Below, in pieces: positions 25,836 to 36,015 of a stretch of 64,000 nt of DNA. Numbering within the stretch: position 1 is the first letter of the stretch; the number at the start of each line of letters is the position of its first letter. The stretch spans positions 33,344,644-33,408,643 of the forward strand of contig CM068831.1 in the NCBI GenBank assembly GCA_028554795.2, in the 5' to 3' direction. The notes beneath the pieces were generated by a model that worked only from the letters and a program-made list of their open reading frames with translations, did not search any database and was not told the DNA's origin. Origin of the DNA: Sinohyriopsis cumingii (Eukaryota > Mollusca > Bivalvia > Unionida > Unionidae). The position numbers were made by a program, and so were the translations under genes.

Positions 25836-28800
25836 GTGGTAACCATAAATGCGGCAACCTGGAGGCAACCAGAAATGGAAGGAACGAACTTCCAAGTATA
25901 CTCAATAAATGTAAATGGAATAAATATAGAAAAACTTGCCAAATTCAATAAAGACCTAAATTTTGATATTCTTTTTTTACAAGAAACCCATAATGGTTTT
26001 AAAAATGATGTAATATCTTTTTGTGAAAGTCACTTAAATGGAATTCTGTTGAAAAATGACTTTGAGGGGAATGATGTGAAAGGGGGTGTGACAACAATAA
26101 TTAAAAATAAACCAGGAATCCAATGGGAGAGAATAGAAGAGGGTAAAGATTTTAAAGGGAGACTACTACATGTCAAAATTGGGAAAATACATTTTATTAA
26201 TCTCTATATGCCGTCCAACAAATATCCAAGACAGGAATTTATTAGAAATCTATCAAAATATCTAGAAAGATATACAATGGAAGACGTAATATTTTGAGGG
26301 GACTATAACTGGGAAGGGGATAATATAGATAGGGAGGGAGAACTAACAACCAATGATATAAGATTTAGGATAGAAATGGAAAACTTCATAAATAGGCATA
26401 CATTTAAAGATGTATACCGACAGTTAAATATACTTAGGAAACAATATACATACGAATATAAAATAAACAAAGGGAGTAGAATAGATAAATTCTTGTGTAC
26501 AAACTTTAACGAAGAAACACACAAAGAGGCTGGAATTATTGATTTTAAGATCTCTGATCACAAACTTATATACATGACAGTAAATTTTAAAGCTAAAAAT
26601 AACTGGGAAAAGGGGGCTGGAAATTTAACAACAAGTTATTGGAAGATCCCAATGTTATAAACGAAATTAAAAATGAATTAAAAAGGTTTATTGAAAGAGG
26701 AAACATGGATATTATTAGAGAATGGGATAAATTTAAATTACAAATAAAAAGTATAGCTATTGAAACTTCAAATATCAGAAGTAAAAAACTTAAAATGGAG
26801 AAAGAGGAAACTGAACGGCAGTTAAAGAGGGAAAACACAGCAGATATGGAAAAAAAAACTAAACGACAGACTAAACAAAATAATAGAAGAAAACATCAGG
26901 GGTAATGAAATGAGAACGGGAAAATTCACACATATATACAGAAAAGCGGAAAGGTGTATAAGCGAGAAGAGATTAGGAGGGGGAAGAAAAAATTATGGAG
27001 ACCTTGAAAATTAATGGGGAAAAAACTAATGATAAAAATAAAATACTCAAATACATTGAGGAATACTACATTCAAATATATACATCTCAAAAAATTGAAG
27101 ACTACAAAATTGATGACTGTCTAAAAAATATTCAGTGCGAGAGGATATCATCAGCACATAAAGACTTATGTGATGAGTTCATCTCGCAAAAAGAAATAGT
27201 GGAAAGTATTCGAAGACTCACCAAAGGAAAATCCCCAGGTGGAGATGGACTCACCACGGACTTCTATGCGAAATTCTGTGGTGAGTTGTCGCTCATCTTA
27301 GAATGGTTGTATAATAATATTTGACTTAGAAATGATGTCATGACAGAGAGTATGAGGGAAGGGATAATAACACTACTGTATAAAGAAAAGGGGATAGGGA
27401 AGATCTTAAAAATTAGAGGCCCATCTCTCTCCTAAATACGGACTATAAAATACTAAGCAAAATTTTAGCGAATAGGATAAAAAAGGAAATGGGGAAAATA
27501 ATAAATATAAATCAAACATGTGGTCCCAAAGGCTGAGACATACAAAATAATATATTAAGTATAAAAACAATTATTGAACGTATAAATGATAGTGGACAAA
27601 AAGCTGCTATGGTACTTTTTGACCAAGAAAAAGCCTTTGATTGATTAGAACACAACTATATGCAAAAAGTCTTTGAGAAATTTGGCTTTGGAAACAGATT
27701 TCAAATATGGAACAAAATCCTGTACAAAAAAATAACTTCAAGAGTGCAGGTGAATGGAGCAAAGACGGGTAAATTTGATATTAAAATATCGGTGAGGCAA
27801 GGCTGCCCACTATCTATGCTATTATATGTAATAGCGATTGAAATACTAAGCATGAGCATTAAACTAAATAAAGATACTGAAGGTATTAAAATACCGAATA
27901 TAAAAGAAGAAGTGAAAATGTTACAACACGCCGACGATTGTACAAACTTTTTAAAGGATCATAACTCCTTTAAACACCTGATCCAAGAATTTGACAAATT
28001 TAGCAAAGCATCAGGGTCACGGATTAATCACGACAAAACGGAAATACTCAAAATAGGAAACTGGAGAGGTAACCACCCAGGTTTGCCCCCACATTTAATC
28101 AAGAAAAGGGTCAAAGTTTTGGGAGTCAATTTTGGAGAAAATGAAGAGAAGGAAAACTGCAGACAAATAAGAGAAGCAATCGAACAGAATGTGAAAATCT
28201 GGCACTAACGCCACTATGCCTAATGGAGAGAGTACAAGTAGCGAAAACATACATGTACGCCCATATTAATTATATCTTAAAATCTGTAGATATTAGTAAC
28301 AAAGCATTAAGCACAATAGATAATAATATAATAGACTACATTTGGGAATTTAAACTTCATTATATTAATAAAGAAACACTATATAAAGCTAAAGAAAGGG
28401 GAGGGGTAAGGCTTCCCAGCCCTATACTACTTAAAGCCGGCAATATTTTAAATAGATTTAAGAAGCTAAGAGTAGAACCAAAGAGTCCATGGGAAGGTAT
28501 TTACAAATACCGTTATGGATTCTCCATAAGAAATAGGGATGGTATTTACAAAAATAATAAATTAATAAAACAATTAGAAAGTCCAAGTAAATTCAAAAAC
28601 ATAAAAGATTTACTAATAAAATATAGAGATAAAAAAGAACTATGGAATAAAAAAGAAACCTTAACATATAATTGGATAAGGGAGGACGTAATAAAAAATA
28701 TTAAAAGCACGGCAGAAAAAGAAAAATTATACGTTAATTGGGACAGAGCATGGGGGCACTGGATGAAACTAGGCTCCCTTAAAACTCAAAGCCTCTGCTT

Positions 28801-29457
28801 TGAATACATGCGCAATGCATGGTTGACAGGAGAGGCTGCAGTGAGACGGCGCATGGTCAGAGTACCGCCAAAATATCCACTGTGTAAAAGAGGCCTGTTT
28901 TCTAAATTCCATGTGATAACACAATGTGAAAAAACAAAAATTAATAGGGACAAGGTAATAGCTGAAATAAACAAAACGTATAAATATAAACAACAAAGCA
29001 TTTTATATCTTGATGGGAATTTTACTAAAAATACGCTATACAGTGGCGTCGCTAGGGGGGTGCGGACCGCACCGGGTGACACCATTTCAGAGGGGTGACA
29101 CCAAAGTGAAAAATTGCAAATTTTACAGAGCACACACTGCTCGGTCTAGTCGGATTTCATAAGCGGATAACCGATCATAGTTAAATACATGACTAGCAGG
29201 CACAGCAGTGGCGTCGCTAGGGGGATGCGGGGGGTGCGGACTGCACCGGGTGACACCATCAGAGGGGGTGATACCAAAATGACATTACTAAGGATTCTGT
29301 ATGGTCTGTTACGGAAGGAGGACCATGGGGGTGACACCATTAGCTACCGCACTGGGTGACACCAACTCGAGTGACGCCACTGACGCTATATAAAATGACT
29401 GACTATATCGTTACAACAATGATGGCCTGTGGCCAAATAATAGTCATAGGAAAATAA
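25836..29457 (+). pseudogene. LINE ORF2 (AP endonuclease + reverse transcriptase), broken
   Basis: Endonuclease part: INVNGI, LQETH (about 25985), NLYMPSN (about 26205), GDYNWE (about 26300), RIDKFL and ISDHKLI (about 26550), the usual catalytic landmarks of the APE/EEP fold. RT part: DQEKAFD (about 27625), RQGCPLSMLLY (about 27800) and HADD in place of the usual YADD/FADD active site (about 27930). A C-terminal CxxC-type region lies near 28875. In-frame stops occur at about 26295, 27322, 27641 and 28206, with frame changes at several places. The MITE at 29041-29382 sits in the last codons; after it the frame resumes and ends at 29457. Confidence 0.85.
29033..29390. mobile_element. hAT-type MITE with 8-bp target duplication
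   Basis: The element at 29041-29382 starts CAGTGGCGTCGCTAG and ends GAGTGACGCCACTG, an imperfect terminal inverted repeat. It is flanked on both sides by ACGCTATA (29033-29040 and 29383-29390), an 8-bp target-site duplication as expected for hAT transposons. It encodes no protein. Its first 65 bp or so recur at 29206-29275, so the interior contains a partial duplication or a nested second copy. It disrupts LINE ORF2. Confidence 0.92.
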
Positions 29458-29600
29458 ATTAGAGTGAGAGGCATATGTAATGATAACTACCAACGGTAGT
29501 TACCCAATGGGACATTACTCCTGCCTACTCTTGATAAATAATAGTAGAACGTATACCTCTCAATTTATACTTAAGCAAATGTATATTGAATACTAATACC

Positions 29601-30394
29601 TTTCTTTTATCTTTGAGAATTATAGGACACAGACCTACACTTACATGGAGCTAGGAAGGAAGGGACAGACATGCGACATGGAAAAGTAGATATACAACAT
29701 AATAGAAACCAATCTATACTAACACCTATATTGTCACTCAACTGTATAGGAAATAAAATTTTTGGCAATCCTTTTTGGAAACATGATAAGTAAATAAAGG
29801 TAGCCAAGTTCGAGAGAGCGAAGTAAAAAAAATAAAGTAAATATGGAGCTCTCTCGAACACAGCTGACCTCAGCAGAATATAGATTTGCGAAGAACGACA
29901 CACACATAGCACACACTAAAAATATTATTACACCGTTACTTCGCCCAAAATTCAAAATTCTTATTCTAAAAATTTGGAAATATAAATATGTACAAAATCT
30001 AGAAGATCCATGTTATAAGGATCGCAGGACAACTGGAGAAGAATGCGATACAGACGGCTGTCCCAACACGAACACAACTATAGCACGAACAAACATATAG
30101 CACATTCACACATAGCAAACACGGGACGTTGGCGACCTTTAGCCAAGGTAACAAAAATACTAGGAGAGGGACTCCGAGTCAGGTGATCGAAACCGACTCG
30201 GAAGAACAATCCTATAGAATACACTAGGAAATAAATTCATTTAAATTTTTTTTTATCAAAACTCTGTTTAAATTAAAAAAACAAAGCAACATATCTGGGG
30301 GACTCAGTGAAATATAAAAACACTTTTATTCTTTGGCTGGGGGGGGGGGCATCTGTCTTGGCCCCCCCCCCCAAAAAAAAGTGAGGTTCACGCG
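29601..30394. other. Intergenic DNA, no gene seen
   Basis: Contains no supported gene. A G-run (30341-30350) faces a C-run (30362-30373) about 20 bp later, making a potential G/C hairpin just before SINE B copy 2. Confidence 0.5.
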
Positions 30395-30640
30395 AGTTTG
30401 TTGTTGTTGTAGAGTTTAACGCCATTTTGCAGCACAAGATAGGCTATACATAGCCACTAGTATAAATGGTGGAGTAAATACCCGGGAAATACGCGGAAAG
30501 AGCCACCGACCCAGGAGAAGCTACAGGCAAGCTTTCTCACATACACACATTGACCGAACTCGAGGATTGAACCCACGCAGAGGTGTGATGGCAGTGATCC
30601 GTAACGGTGAGCGCTTTAGACCAATCGCTACTCGGGACCC
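30395..30640 (-). repeat. SINE family B, copy 2
   Basis: Matches 21141-21387 along its whole length, including the phrases 'ggcaagctttctcacata' and 'gatccgtaacggtgagcgct'. The tRNA-like head is on the minus strand at the right end and has decayed (cgctactcgggaccc). The 3' tail microsatellite is gttgttgttgt near 30400. Confidence 0.8.
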
Positions 30641-32519
30641 ACTTGTGGCGAAGTCATCGTTGATATAATTTATGGACGAATATTTGAGAGAAGCTTCACG
30701 GCAACGCTCGTTGGTTTGTATTCACGTGTGATATATGCCCGGTAATCATCGAAATCACCAATGCGCTTGTGCATCTTCAACTTTGTGACTTTAACTGGTT
30801 GATAAGTATGCGCGGCTGCCTAAATTACAGTAGTATCTGCGATACGTTGACCCTCTTGCTTATTAGAAACCACACGTGAAATGTGCCTTTTTAGAATTGT
30901 CAGTTATTGTCGATATGATACACATCACATACGGTATTTAAAAAAAACCCCTCAGTGTTATGAAGTTCAACAACTGATTTGATTTTATATCGACCGTGGA
31001 TAAGACAGATTAGGTCACAAATTCTAGGTATCCTTTATGAGAATTAAATGCGACGCAGAACACTCCATTTCTTGATTGAAGCTGTGCGATACACAATGAA
31101 ACGTGTGCAGGCTACATGCATTATAAATCATGCGTTATAAACCAGACAGACGTGATCAGTAATAACACTGATGTAAGTTCTCCTTTGTCAGCGGAAGTAG
31201 TGTATTGACATAAAGCAAAATAATGCAGAAGCACCTCGTGAAAAACTCGCTTAAGGCCCCGTGGGTTATAATGCATGTATGTGTGAAAAATCCGATTGGT
31301 CAGCTCGGTTATACACCGCTATTATGCTTCTACTCAGTTTCTGTTACCATGGCCATCACCACATTGAGATCGAAATAGATCGGTTTCTTCTTTACAAAGT
31401 GATGTAATAATATATGCAAGATATCAAGAAATGGAATGAAAATGAAACAGGGAACAGACGGACATCATCTCTAAGTAGTGCCGTATCAGCCAATTTAAGC
31501 TTTAACATTTATATAGTTTAAATTGCGTGAACTCGCAGGACAATATAACAAAACTATGAAGTTGCCCTTCTGCAAGATTCGTGCAGAAATCAACTTGTGA
31601 TGGCGGTTGATCAGACAAACCCAAGTGCAACCTGGAAGCAGTTTATCGTATAATCTAGATCATGGTGTGCCCGTACAGCTTTAATATTCTTAACGTGCCC
31701 TTTGTGAAGTACGGAGAACACACAGTCACAGCGAAGTACGCTAAATGATCCTTATTTCCAAGATTTACTAACAAAATTTATTATGACAAATATTCACCTG
31801 TGTGGTCCAAGTCTGTGGTTTCTGTATAGCATCACACCAACATAATCAGACAGGTTGGATCCGCTCGACCCTATGAGCATTCCTAAAACTCATGGAACAA
31901 TATCCTAGAAATGAATCGATGCGCACTAGAAGTAAAGGTGGCTACGCCCATGAATTTGTCAGCAAACTAGGCGGCTTCACAGAGTGCTTGTGTTGTTTAA
32001 AAAGAAATTGCAATTCACGTGCAGCAAAGCTTGAGCTAATTTGATACTAGCACTTTTGTGGATTTGATAGAACAAAGTTATGGATTTTTATGGTGGTAAT
32101 TGTGTGATCGTTATGAGCAAGGCAAGCCGAACTTTAATCTCATCTATGCATATAAAGTGTTGGACCTCTGGTTACAGATGCGAGGTTTATGCATATAGTA
32201 ATATTAACAGCACTATATTAAACTGACACGGAAGTTTCTGAACATTGTATAGTTGGATATATGATTATTTTATCATAAATTAAAATAATTTATATTGAAT
32301 AGCACATATATTCAAACACGTTAGATAGTTACAATTCATCCCAAGCAGGATAGAACTAGTGGCATGATTGGCATTATCTTTCGCCTGGTTCTAATCCATC
32401 AGCTCCTACTCAGCCATATGTTTACCACCCCACCACCTCACACCACCACAAAAGACTGGAACAACGCTGAAGGAAGGGAATCGAGTTGATCTGGGACCCA
32501 CACGTAAAAAGGCGGAAAA
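30641..32519. other. Intergenic DNA, no gene seen
   Basis: About 1.9 kb with no supported gene or recognised repeat. Confidence 0.5.
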
Positions 32520-33534
32520 GAACGCCCATATATACCATCTGGCTCGATATTAAAGTTTCCTCCTAAATATAGATTACAAGAATTTAAGAAAATGTTTAGC
32601 AAATAGAGTTAAATTATGTCTAAATGAAATCATAAATGTAAACCAGTCTTGTGGGGGGGGGGACGAAATGTGCAAAATAATATCTTAAATATAAGAACGA
32701 TAATTGATTATGTTAATGAAACAGGTCAACAAGGCGATATGGTACTTTCTGACCAAGAGAAAGCTTTCGACAGATTGGAAAATAACTATACCCAAAAGGC
32801 ATTAGAGAAATTTGGATTTGGAATTAAATTCCAAAACTGGACTAAAATCCTGTACAATAAAATAACAGCTAGAGTACAGGTAAACGGCGCTGTCACAGAT
32901 AAATTTGATATTCAAAGACTGGTGCGGCAAGGCTGCCCACTATCTTTGCTATTATACGTAATAGCAATTGAAATACTAAGTATCACAATACGGAATAACA
33001 AATATATCGAAGGTATAAAACTCCCCAATCTGAAAGAGGATTTCAAAATGCTCCAACCTGACGATGACTATACTAACTTCATAAGAGACCAAAATTCCTT
33101 TAAACACATGCAATAGGAATACGAATCGTTTGGAAAAGCATCAGGGTCGCAAATAAATCATGATAAAACATAAATACTAAAAATATGGAACTGGAGGGGA
33201 AACCATCCCGGTTTAAAACCCACACTTGATCAAGGTAACTGTTAAAGCTTTAGGAATCTTCTTTGGGAAAAACGAAGAAAGAGAAAACTACAAAAATATA
33301 TGCAAAAAAAGAGAATATCGAAATCTGGGCACTAACGCCATTATGCATAATGGAGCTTGCACAAGTAGCAAAAGCATACATGTACTCTAGCATGAACTGT
33401 ATAATAAACTCCGTAGATTTAGAAAATAAAAATTTAGATAAGATAGATAAGGAAATTATAAACTATATATGGAACTTCAAGACACATTACGTCCAAAAAC
33501 CAACATTATATAGAACCAGAACAAATGGGGGAGT
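32520..33534 (+). pseudogene. LINE copy 2: truncated RT fragment, cut by element 1
   Basis: Parallel to the RT part of the LINE at 24.3 kb (counterpart about 27418-28420). Recognisable blocks are SDQEKAFDRLE (about 32748), RQGCPLSLLLY (about 32927) and a damaged active-site box, PDDD in place of HADD (about 33059). Stops and frame changes occur at about 33114 and in 33170-33265. The match to copy 1 stops inside the codons for NGGV at about 33534; copy 1 continues with its own sequence there, whereas here the tandem-repeat terminus of element 1 begins. This marks element 1's left insertion point. Confidence 0.85.
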
Positions 33535-33540
33535 AGTGAA

Positions 33541-33756
33541 GTGGGTCACTTTAGCGACAATGGGAATTAGCATTACAGAGACCCCTGGGTCGTTTTAGCG
33601 ACAATGGAAATTTAACATGGAGAAAAATCGTGGGTCGTTTTAGTGACAAGGGAATTTAACATGGAGAAAAATCGTGGGTCGTTTGAGCGACAAGGGGAAT
33701 TTAACATGGGGAATAGAGTTTGGGCTTGTCTAGAACAAGGGGAATTGAACATGGGA
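33541..33756. repeat. Terminal tandem repeats of element 1 (about 45-bp unit x 5)
   Basis: Five diverging units built on 'gtgggtcgttttagcgacaa' followed by 'ggaatttaacatggagaaaa' start at about 33545, 33590, 33632, 33676 and 33720. Because the array begins exactly where the LINE is interrupted, it probably belongs to the left terminal (inverted) repeat of element 1. The inverted partner is not found in the window, as expected if the right end has been displaced beyond 64 kb. Confidence 0.8.
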
Positions 33757-33812
33757 TTTTTTTTTTAAAATTTTTTTAAATTTAAATTTAAATTTAAATT
33801 TAAAAAAGGGGT
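33757..33812. repeat. A/T-only palindromic tract (AAATTT repeats)
   Basis: A T run followed by repeated 'aaatttaaattt' units, nearly self-complementary. It sits between the terminal repeats and the first gene 3' end. It could form a cruciform, but nothing more can be said. Confidence 0.85.
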
Positions 33813-33852
33813 AGGCAATTGAAAAGTCATTCTCTTTTCGAGAAATATGGGT

Positions 33853-33868
33853 GGCCCTGAAAAGGGCC
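33853..33868 (-). terminator. Histone-type 3' stem-loop (1 of 3)
   Basis: On the minus strand GGCCCT-TTTC-AGGGCC: a 6-bp stem with a 4-nt TTTC loop, preceded by AAA and followed by ACCC and, within 25 nt, the purine-rich GAAAAGAGAA. This is the geometry and core sequence of the metazoan replication-dependent histone mRNA 3' end (stem-loop plus downstream purine element). It lies about 170 nt past the stop of the coiled-coil gene at 34040. Confidence 0.85.
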
Positions 33869-34039
33869 TTTGGTTTTCTTCTTCTTCTAATTTCTTCTAT
33901 TTCTCCACCAGCTTCTTATTTTCTGTCCTACACTTTTTCTTTTCTTTTCTTTCTTTCTTTTCTCCTGCTCTTCTTTCTTCTCCTCCTCCTCTTCTTTCTT
34001 CCTCTTCTCATTTTCTTCTTCTTTTTCAATTTTTTCGTT

Positions 34040-34273
34040 CTATGCTCTCATCCTTATCCTTTCCTCTTCATCCTCCTTCTCCTCCTTTATTTCTTTCAAC
34101 AGATCACTGATGATTACCTTCATTTTTCGTAAATTGTTTATCTCCATCTTCACTCGATGGGGACTGCAAGAATAGTGATCCTCGTTTAGGTTAACCAACA
34201 TTTGCTCCATCATTCCTAAATTGTCCAGGACGTTTTGCAATTTTTCCATTTTGTCAAGGTGGTTCGAAGCCAT
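34040..34273 (-). CDS. Small coiled-coil protein, tandem gene a
   Basis: 77 residues, start ATG at 34273 (MASNHLDKMEKLQ). Leu/Ile/Met-heptad rich with a Lys/Glu-rich C-terminus; the block LRKMKVIISDLLKEI resembles VRMLKITEDLIEEL of the tandem gene at 35680, so the two are paralogs. The stop at 34040 falls inside a Glu/Lys/Arg-rich stretch that stays open in another frame, so the end may have shifted by slippage in simple sequence. The ATG lies 62 nt downstream of a GCGCGGACGTGA-type motif, and a histone-type stem-loop follows. Function unknown; no domain recognised. Being within the element's left end, it may be a virus accessory gene. Confidence 0.6.
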   Translation of the reverse strand: MASNHLDKMEKLQNVLDNLGMMEQMLVNLNEDHYSCSPHRVKMEINNLRKMKVIISDLLKEIKEEKEDEEERIRMRA

Positions 34274-34334
34274 CTTCTTTTTTATTCTTTGCAGAATGGT
34301 TTAAACGACGAAAACTGTGGGTTCTTGTACGAAA

Positions 34335-34362
34335 AGCGCGGACGTGATGGAAAACATCCCCC
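34335..34362 (-). promoter_or_regulatory. GCGCGGACGTGA motif upstream of gene a
   Basis: Plus-strand reading 'gcgcggacgtgatggaaaac' followed by atccccc. One of four good copies in this 2-kb stretch. It sits 62 nt before the ATG of gene a. A second copy is at 34404-34431. The constant distance to three start codons suggests a core promoter or transcript-start element. Confidence 0.65.
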
Positions 34363-34403
34363 TAAGACATAAAAATTGATCTTACCTAGATCATGATCAA
34401 ACA

Positions 34404-34431
34404 ACGCGCGGACGTGAAGGAAAACATCCCC
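34404..34431 (-). promoter_or_regulatory. Second GCGCGGACGTGA motif upstream of gene a
   Basis: Same 27-bp motif with gaagg instead of gatgg, 42 bp beyond the first. The intervening 'aattgatcttacctagatca' is also repeated at about 35165-35186, upstream of gene b, showing that the whole 5' region was duplicated. Confidence 0.6.
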
Positions 34432-34676
34432 ACTTTTTCTCATTTCATATAATAAAACCCAAACTATACTCTCCACATACGCTAAGAAACAATAAACAAA
34501 TCCATAATTTACTATCCACACAATCGTACGTGAGCGCTTACAATCACAAACACAAACACACAAACACACAAACACATACCCTCACACTATGAAAAAAGAG
34601 TTAGTGTTTATATTCACACTACTCTACCTACACACATTGGCAAATTAATAGTTATTTCTTTTCTAGAGTATTGGGT

Positions 34677-34692
34677 AGCCCTGAAAAGGGCT
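34677..34692 (-). terminator. Histone-type 3' stem-loop (2 of 3)
   Basis: Minus strand AGCCCT-TTTC-AGGGCT, preceded by AACA and followed by ACCCA, then a purine-rich AGAAAAGAAAT about 10 nt later. It is only 37 nt after the stop codon of gene b, a distance typical for histone messages. Confidence 0.88.
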
Positions 34693-34728
34693 GTTGTTTT
34701 TTTTTTTTTGAACTCCAGATGCACCTAT

Positions 34729-35058
34729 CTAATGGTTGTACCTTCCTGACCTGGCGCCACACACGCATCTTCTTCCCCAGTGTCCTTTCACCTTTCTTCT
34801 TGGGAGTGCAGAGGCAGGATATGTGGCTTCAGAATCCCAATTTTCGGTTTCTGGGATTCTGAAATTTCTTCTTCTCTCCTTTTCCTCCTCCTCTTCTTTG
34901 TTTCTTCTCTCCTCCTCTTCTTTTCTTCTTTCCTCCTCCTCCTCCTCTTTCATTCTTGCTTCTTCGACAATGGCCTCCGCGGCCAGTTCATTTAGTATGC
35001 GCCTGGCATATTCCAGGTGCATCTGGAGTTCTAACAGTTTCACAATTCTGGTGTTCAT
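34729..35058 (-). CDS. Small coiled-coil protein, tandem gene b
   Basis: 109 residues from the ATG at 35058 (MNTRIVKLLELQMHLEYARR). An N-terminal heptad-like helix is followed by a long Glu/Arg/Lys-only coiled coil (about residues 45-75) and a short C-terminus containing CVCG. I start at 35058 because upstream in-frame codons contain no ATG. The GCGCGGACGTGA-type motif is 69 nt upstream and a histone-type stem-loop 37 nt downstream. Function unknown. The Glu-rich run is simple sequence, and its length could vary without breaking the frame only in steps of three. Confidence 0.6.
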   Translation of the reverse strand: MNTRIVKLLELQMHLEYARRILNELAAEAIVEEARMKEEEEEERRKEEEERRNKEEEEEKERRRNFRIPETENWDSEATYPASALPRRKVKGHWGRRCVCGARSGRYNH

Positions 35059-35126
35059 TCTTCTGGTGGTGTTGATCAATCAACAAGGGTAGCTAGACTG
35101 CCGAGCGAGTTTCAATTTATACTGAA

Positions 35127-35153
35127 AGCGAGGACGTGATGGAAAACATCCCC
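35127..35153 (-). promoter_or_regulatory. GCGCGGACGTGA-type motif upstream of gene b
   Basis: Copy with gcgagg in place of gcgcgg; otherwise matches the copies at 34335 and 35987. A decayed further copy (gcacggacctaagag) is at about 35199-35215, matching the double arrangement upstream of gene a. Confidence 0.6.
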
Positions 35154-35512
35154 TAAAAACATAAAATTGATCTTACCTAGATCATGACCAAAGAAACAAC
35201 GCACGGACCTAAGAGAAACACTCACTCACTTTTTTATGCTACCCATCACTATTTTAAAATTTTTTATAAATCACTTCAATAGACTATTTACATACGCAAA
35301 GCAATCCAATCTAACCCCAAATATACATCTCAAACACCAAAGAAAACAAACATCATATTAATCTACTACCCACACCAACTTACATTAGCACTTACAAACT
35401 CTCTAACACATACCCTCACATTTTTTATAAAAGAGTTAGTGTTTATATTCACACTACTCTACCTACACACATTGGCAAATTAATAGTTATTTCTTTCCTA
35501 GAGTATTGGGGT

Positions 35513-35528
35513 AGCCCTGAAAAGGGCT
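35513..35528 (-). terminator. Histone-type 3' stem-loop (3 of 3)
   Basis: Minus strand AGCCCT-TTTC-AGGGCT, followed by ACCCC and a purine-rich AGGAAAGAAAT. The surrounding 80 bp (35452-35532) match 34620-34700 almost perfectly, so copies 2 and 3 arose by segment duplication and have been kept intact. Confidence 0.87.
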
Positions 35529-35679
35529 GGTTTTTTTTGTTTGCTATGGCAATCTTTTTTAGTTTCTAAAAATGCGATGTCCTCTGAGGATAGACTTTCA
35601 GGCGATAGGTCTGCTTCTTCGGAAAGAGAAGAAGAACTCTTTGGTGTCGATACGACAATCGACAAAGCCTCTGTCAGCT

Positions 35680-35922
35680 TCAGGTTGCTGCTGCTGCTGC
35701 TGCTGCTGTTGCCTGCTGTTGCTGCTGTCTCTGAAGTCTGTACTTCTCTGTCCATTCTTCTTTTTCCCTGTTCATTTCTTCTCTGAAGAGCTCTTCTATC
35801 AGGTCTTCAGTGATTTTTAACATTCTCACATTCTCTATTTCTTCTGGCTTCGGTATCAGACTGTGTCTGACCCTATGCAAATTCACGTAGGCTTCTTTGA
35901 GCTTAGCTAGTTTGGAGCACAT
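35680..35922 (-). CDS. Small coiled-coil protein, tandem gene c (Gln/Ala repeat end)
   Basis: 80 residues from the ATG at 35922 (MCSKLAKLKEAYVNLHRVRH). Helical, with the paralogous VRMLKITEDLIEEL block, and ending in a Gln5 tract and an Ala-rich run encoded by CAG/CTG trinucleotides. A second frame overlaps the 3' part and runs Ser- and Glu-rich through the stem-loop, so the trinucleotide region may have shifted the frame. The ATG is 65 nt downstream of the motif at 35987. Function unknown. Confidence 0.55.
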   Translation of the reverse strand: MCSKLAKLKEAYVNLHRVRHSLIPKPEEIENVRMLKITEDLIEELFREEMNREKEEWTEKYRLQRQQQQQATAAAAAAAT

Positions 35923-35986
35923 CTTCTTAGGAGGATGAGTCGACAATGGATGGTTGGACTGGAAACAACCCCGGTTCTTAAAGTCA

Positions 35987-36015
35987 AAGCGCGGACGTGA
36001 AGGAAAACATCCCCC
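35987..36015 (-). promoter_or_regulatory. GCGCGGACGTGA motif upstream of gene c
   Basis: Reads 'agcgcggacgtgaaggaaaa' then catccccc. It lies 65 nt before the ATG of gene c. A related but looser phrase (gtagacgtgaaggtgaacat) occurs at 46912-46931 inside the BIR gene. Confidence 0.62.

Larger units (their letters stand above)
24300..29600 (+). mobile_element. LINE (non-LTR retrotransposon), near full length, broken
   Basis: Two consecutive open-reading regions in the standard LINE order: ORF1 with an RRM-like segment and CCHC knuckle, then ORF2 with AP-type endonuclease and reverse transcriptase. Several stops and frameshifts interrupt both. The ends are uncertain: the 5' limit is guessed from the first ORF1 codon, the 3' limit from the end of ORF2 plus a short tail. 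The L1/Tx1-like type of the RT (LINE with APE and no visible RNase H) is inference. A second, more truncated copy is at 32520-33534. Confidence 0.88.

Noticed and set aside
33847..34132. Plus-strand frames rich in Leu/Phe/Ser
   Set aside because: Antisense of the Glu/Lys-rich end of coiled-coil gene a.
34282..34575. Minus-strand frame of 97 residues between genes a and b
   Set aside because: It spans the duplicated regulatory motifs and a CA-type simple repeat. It lacks a counterpart upstream of gene c.
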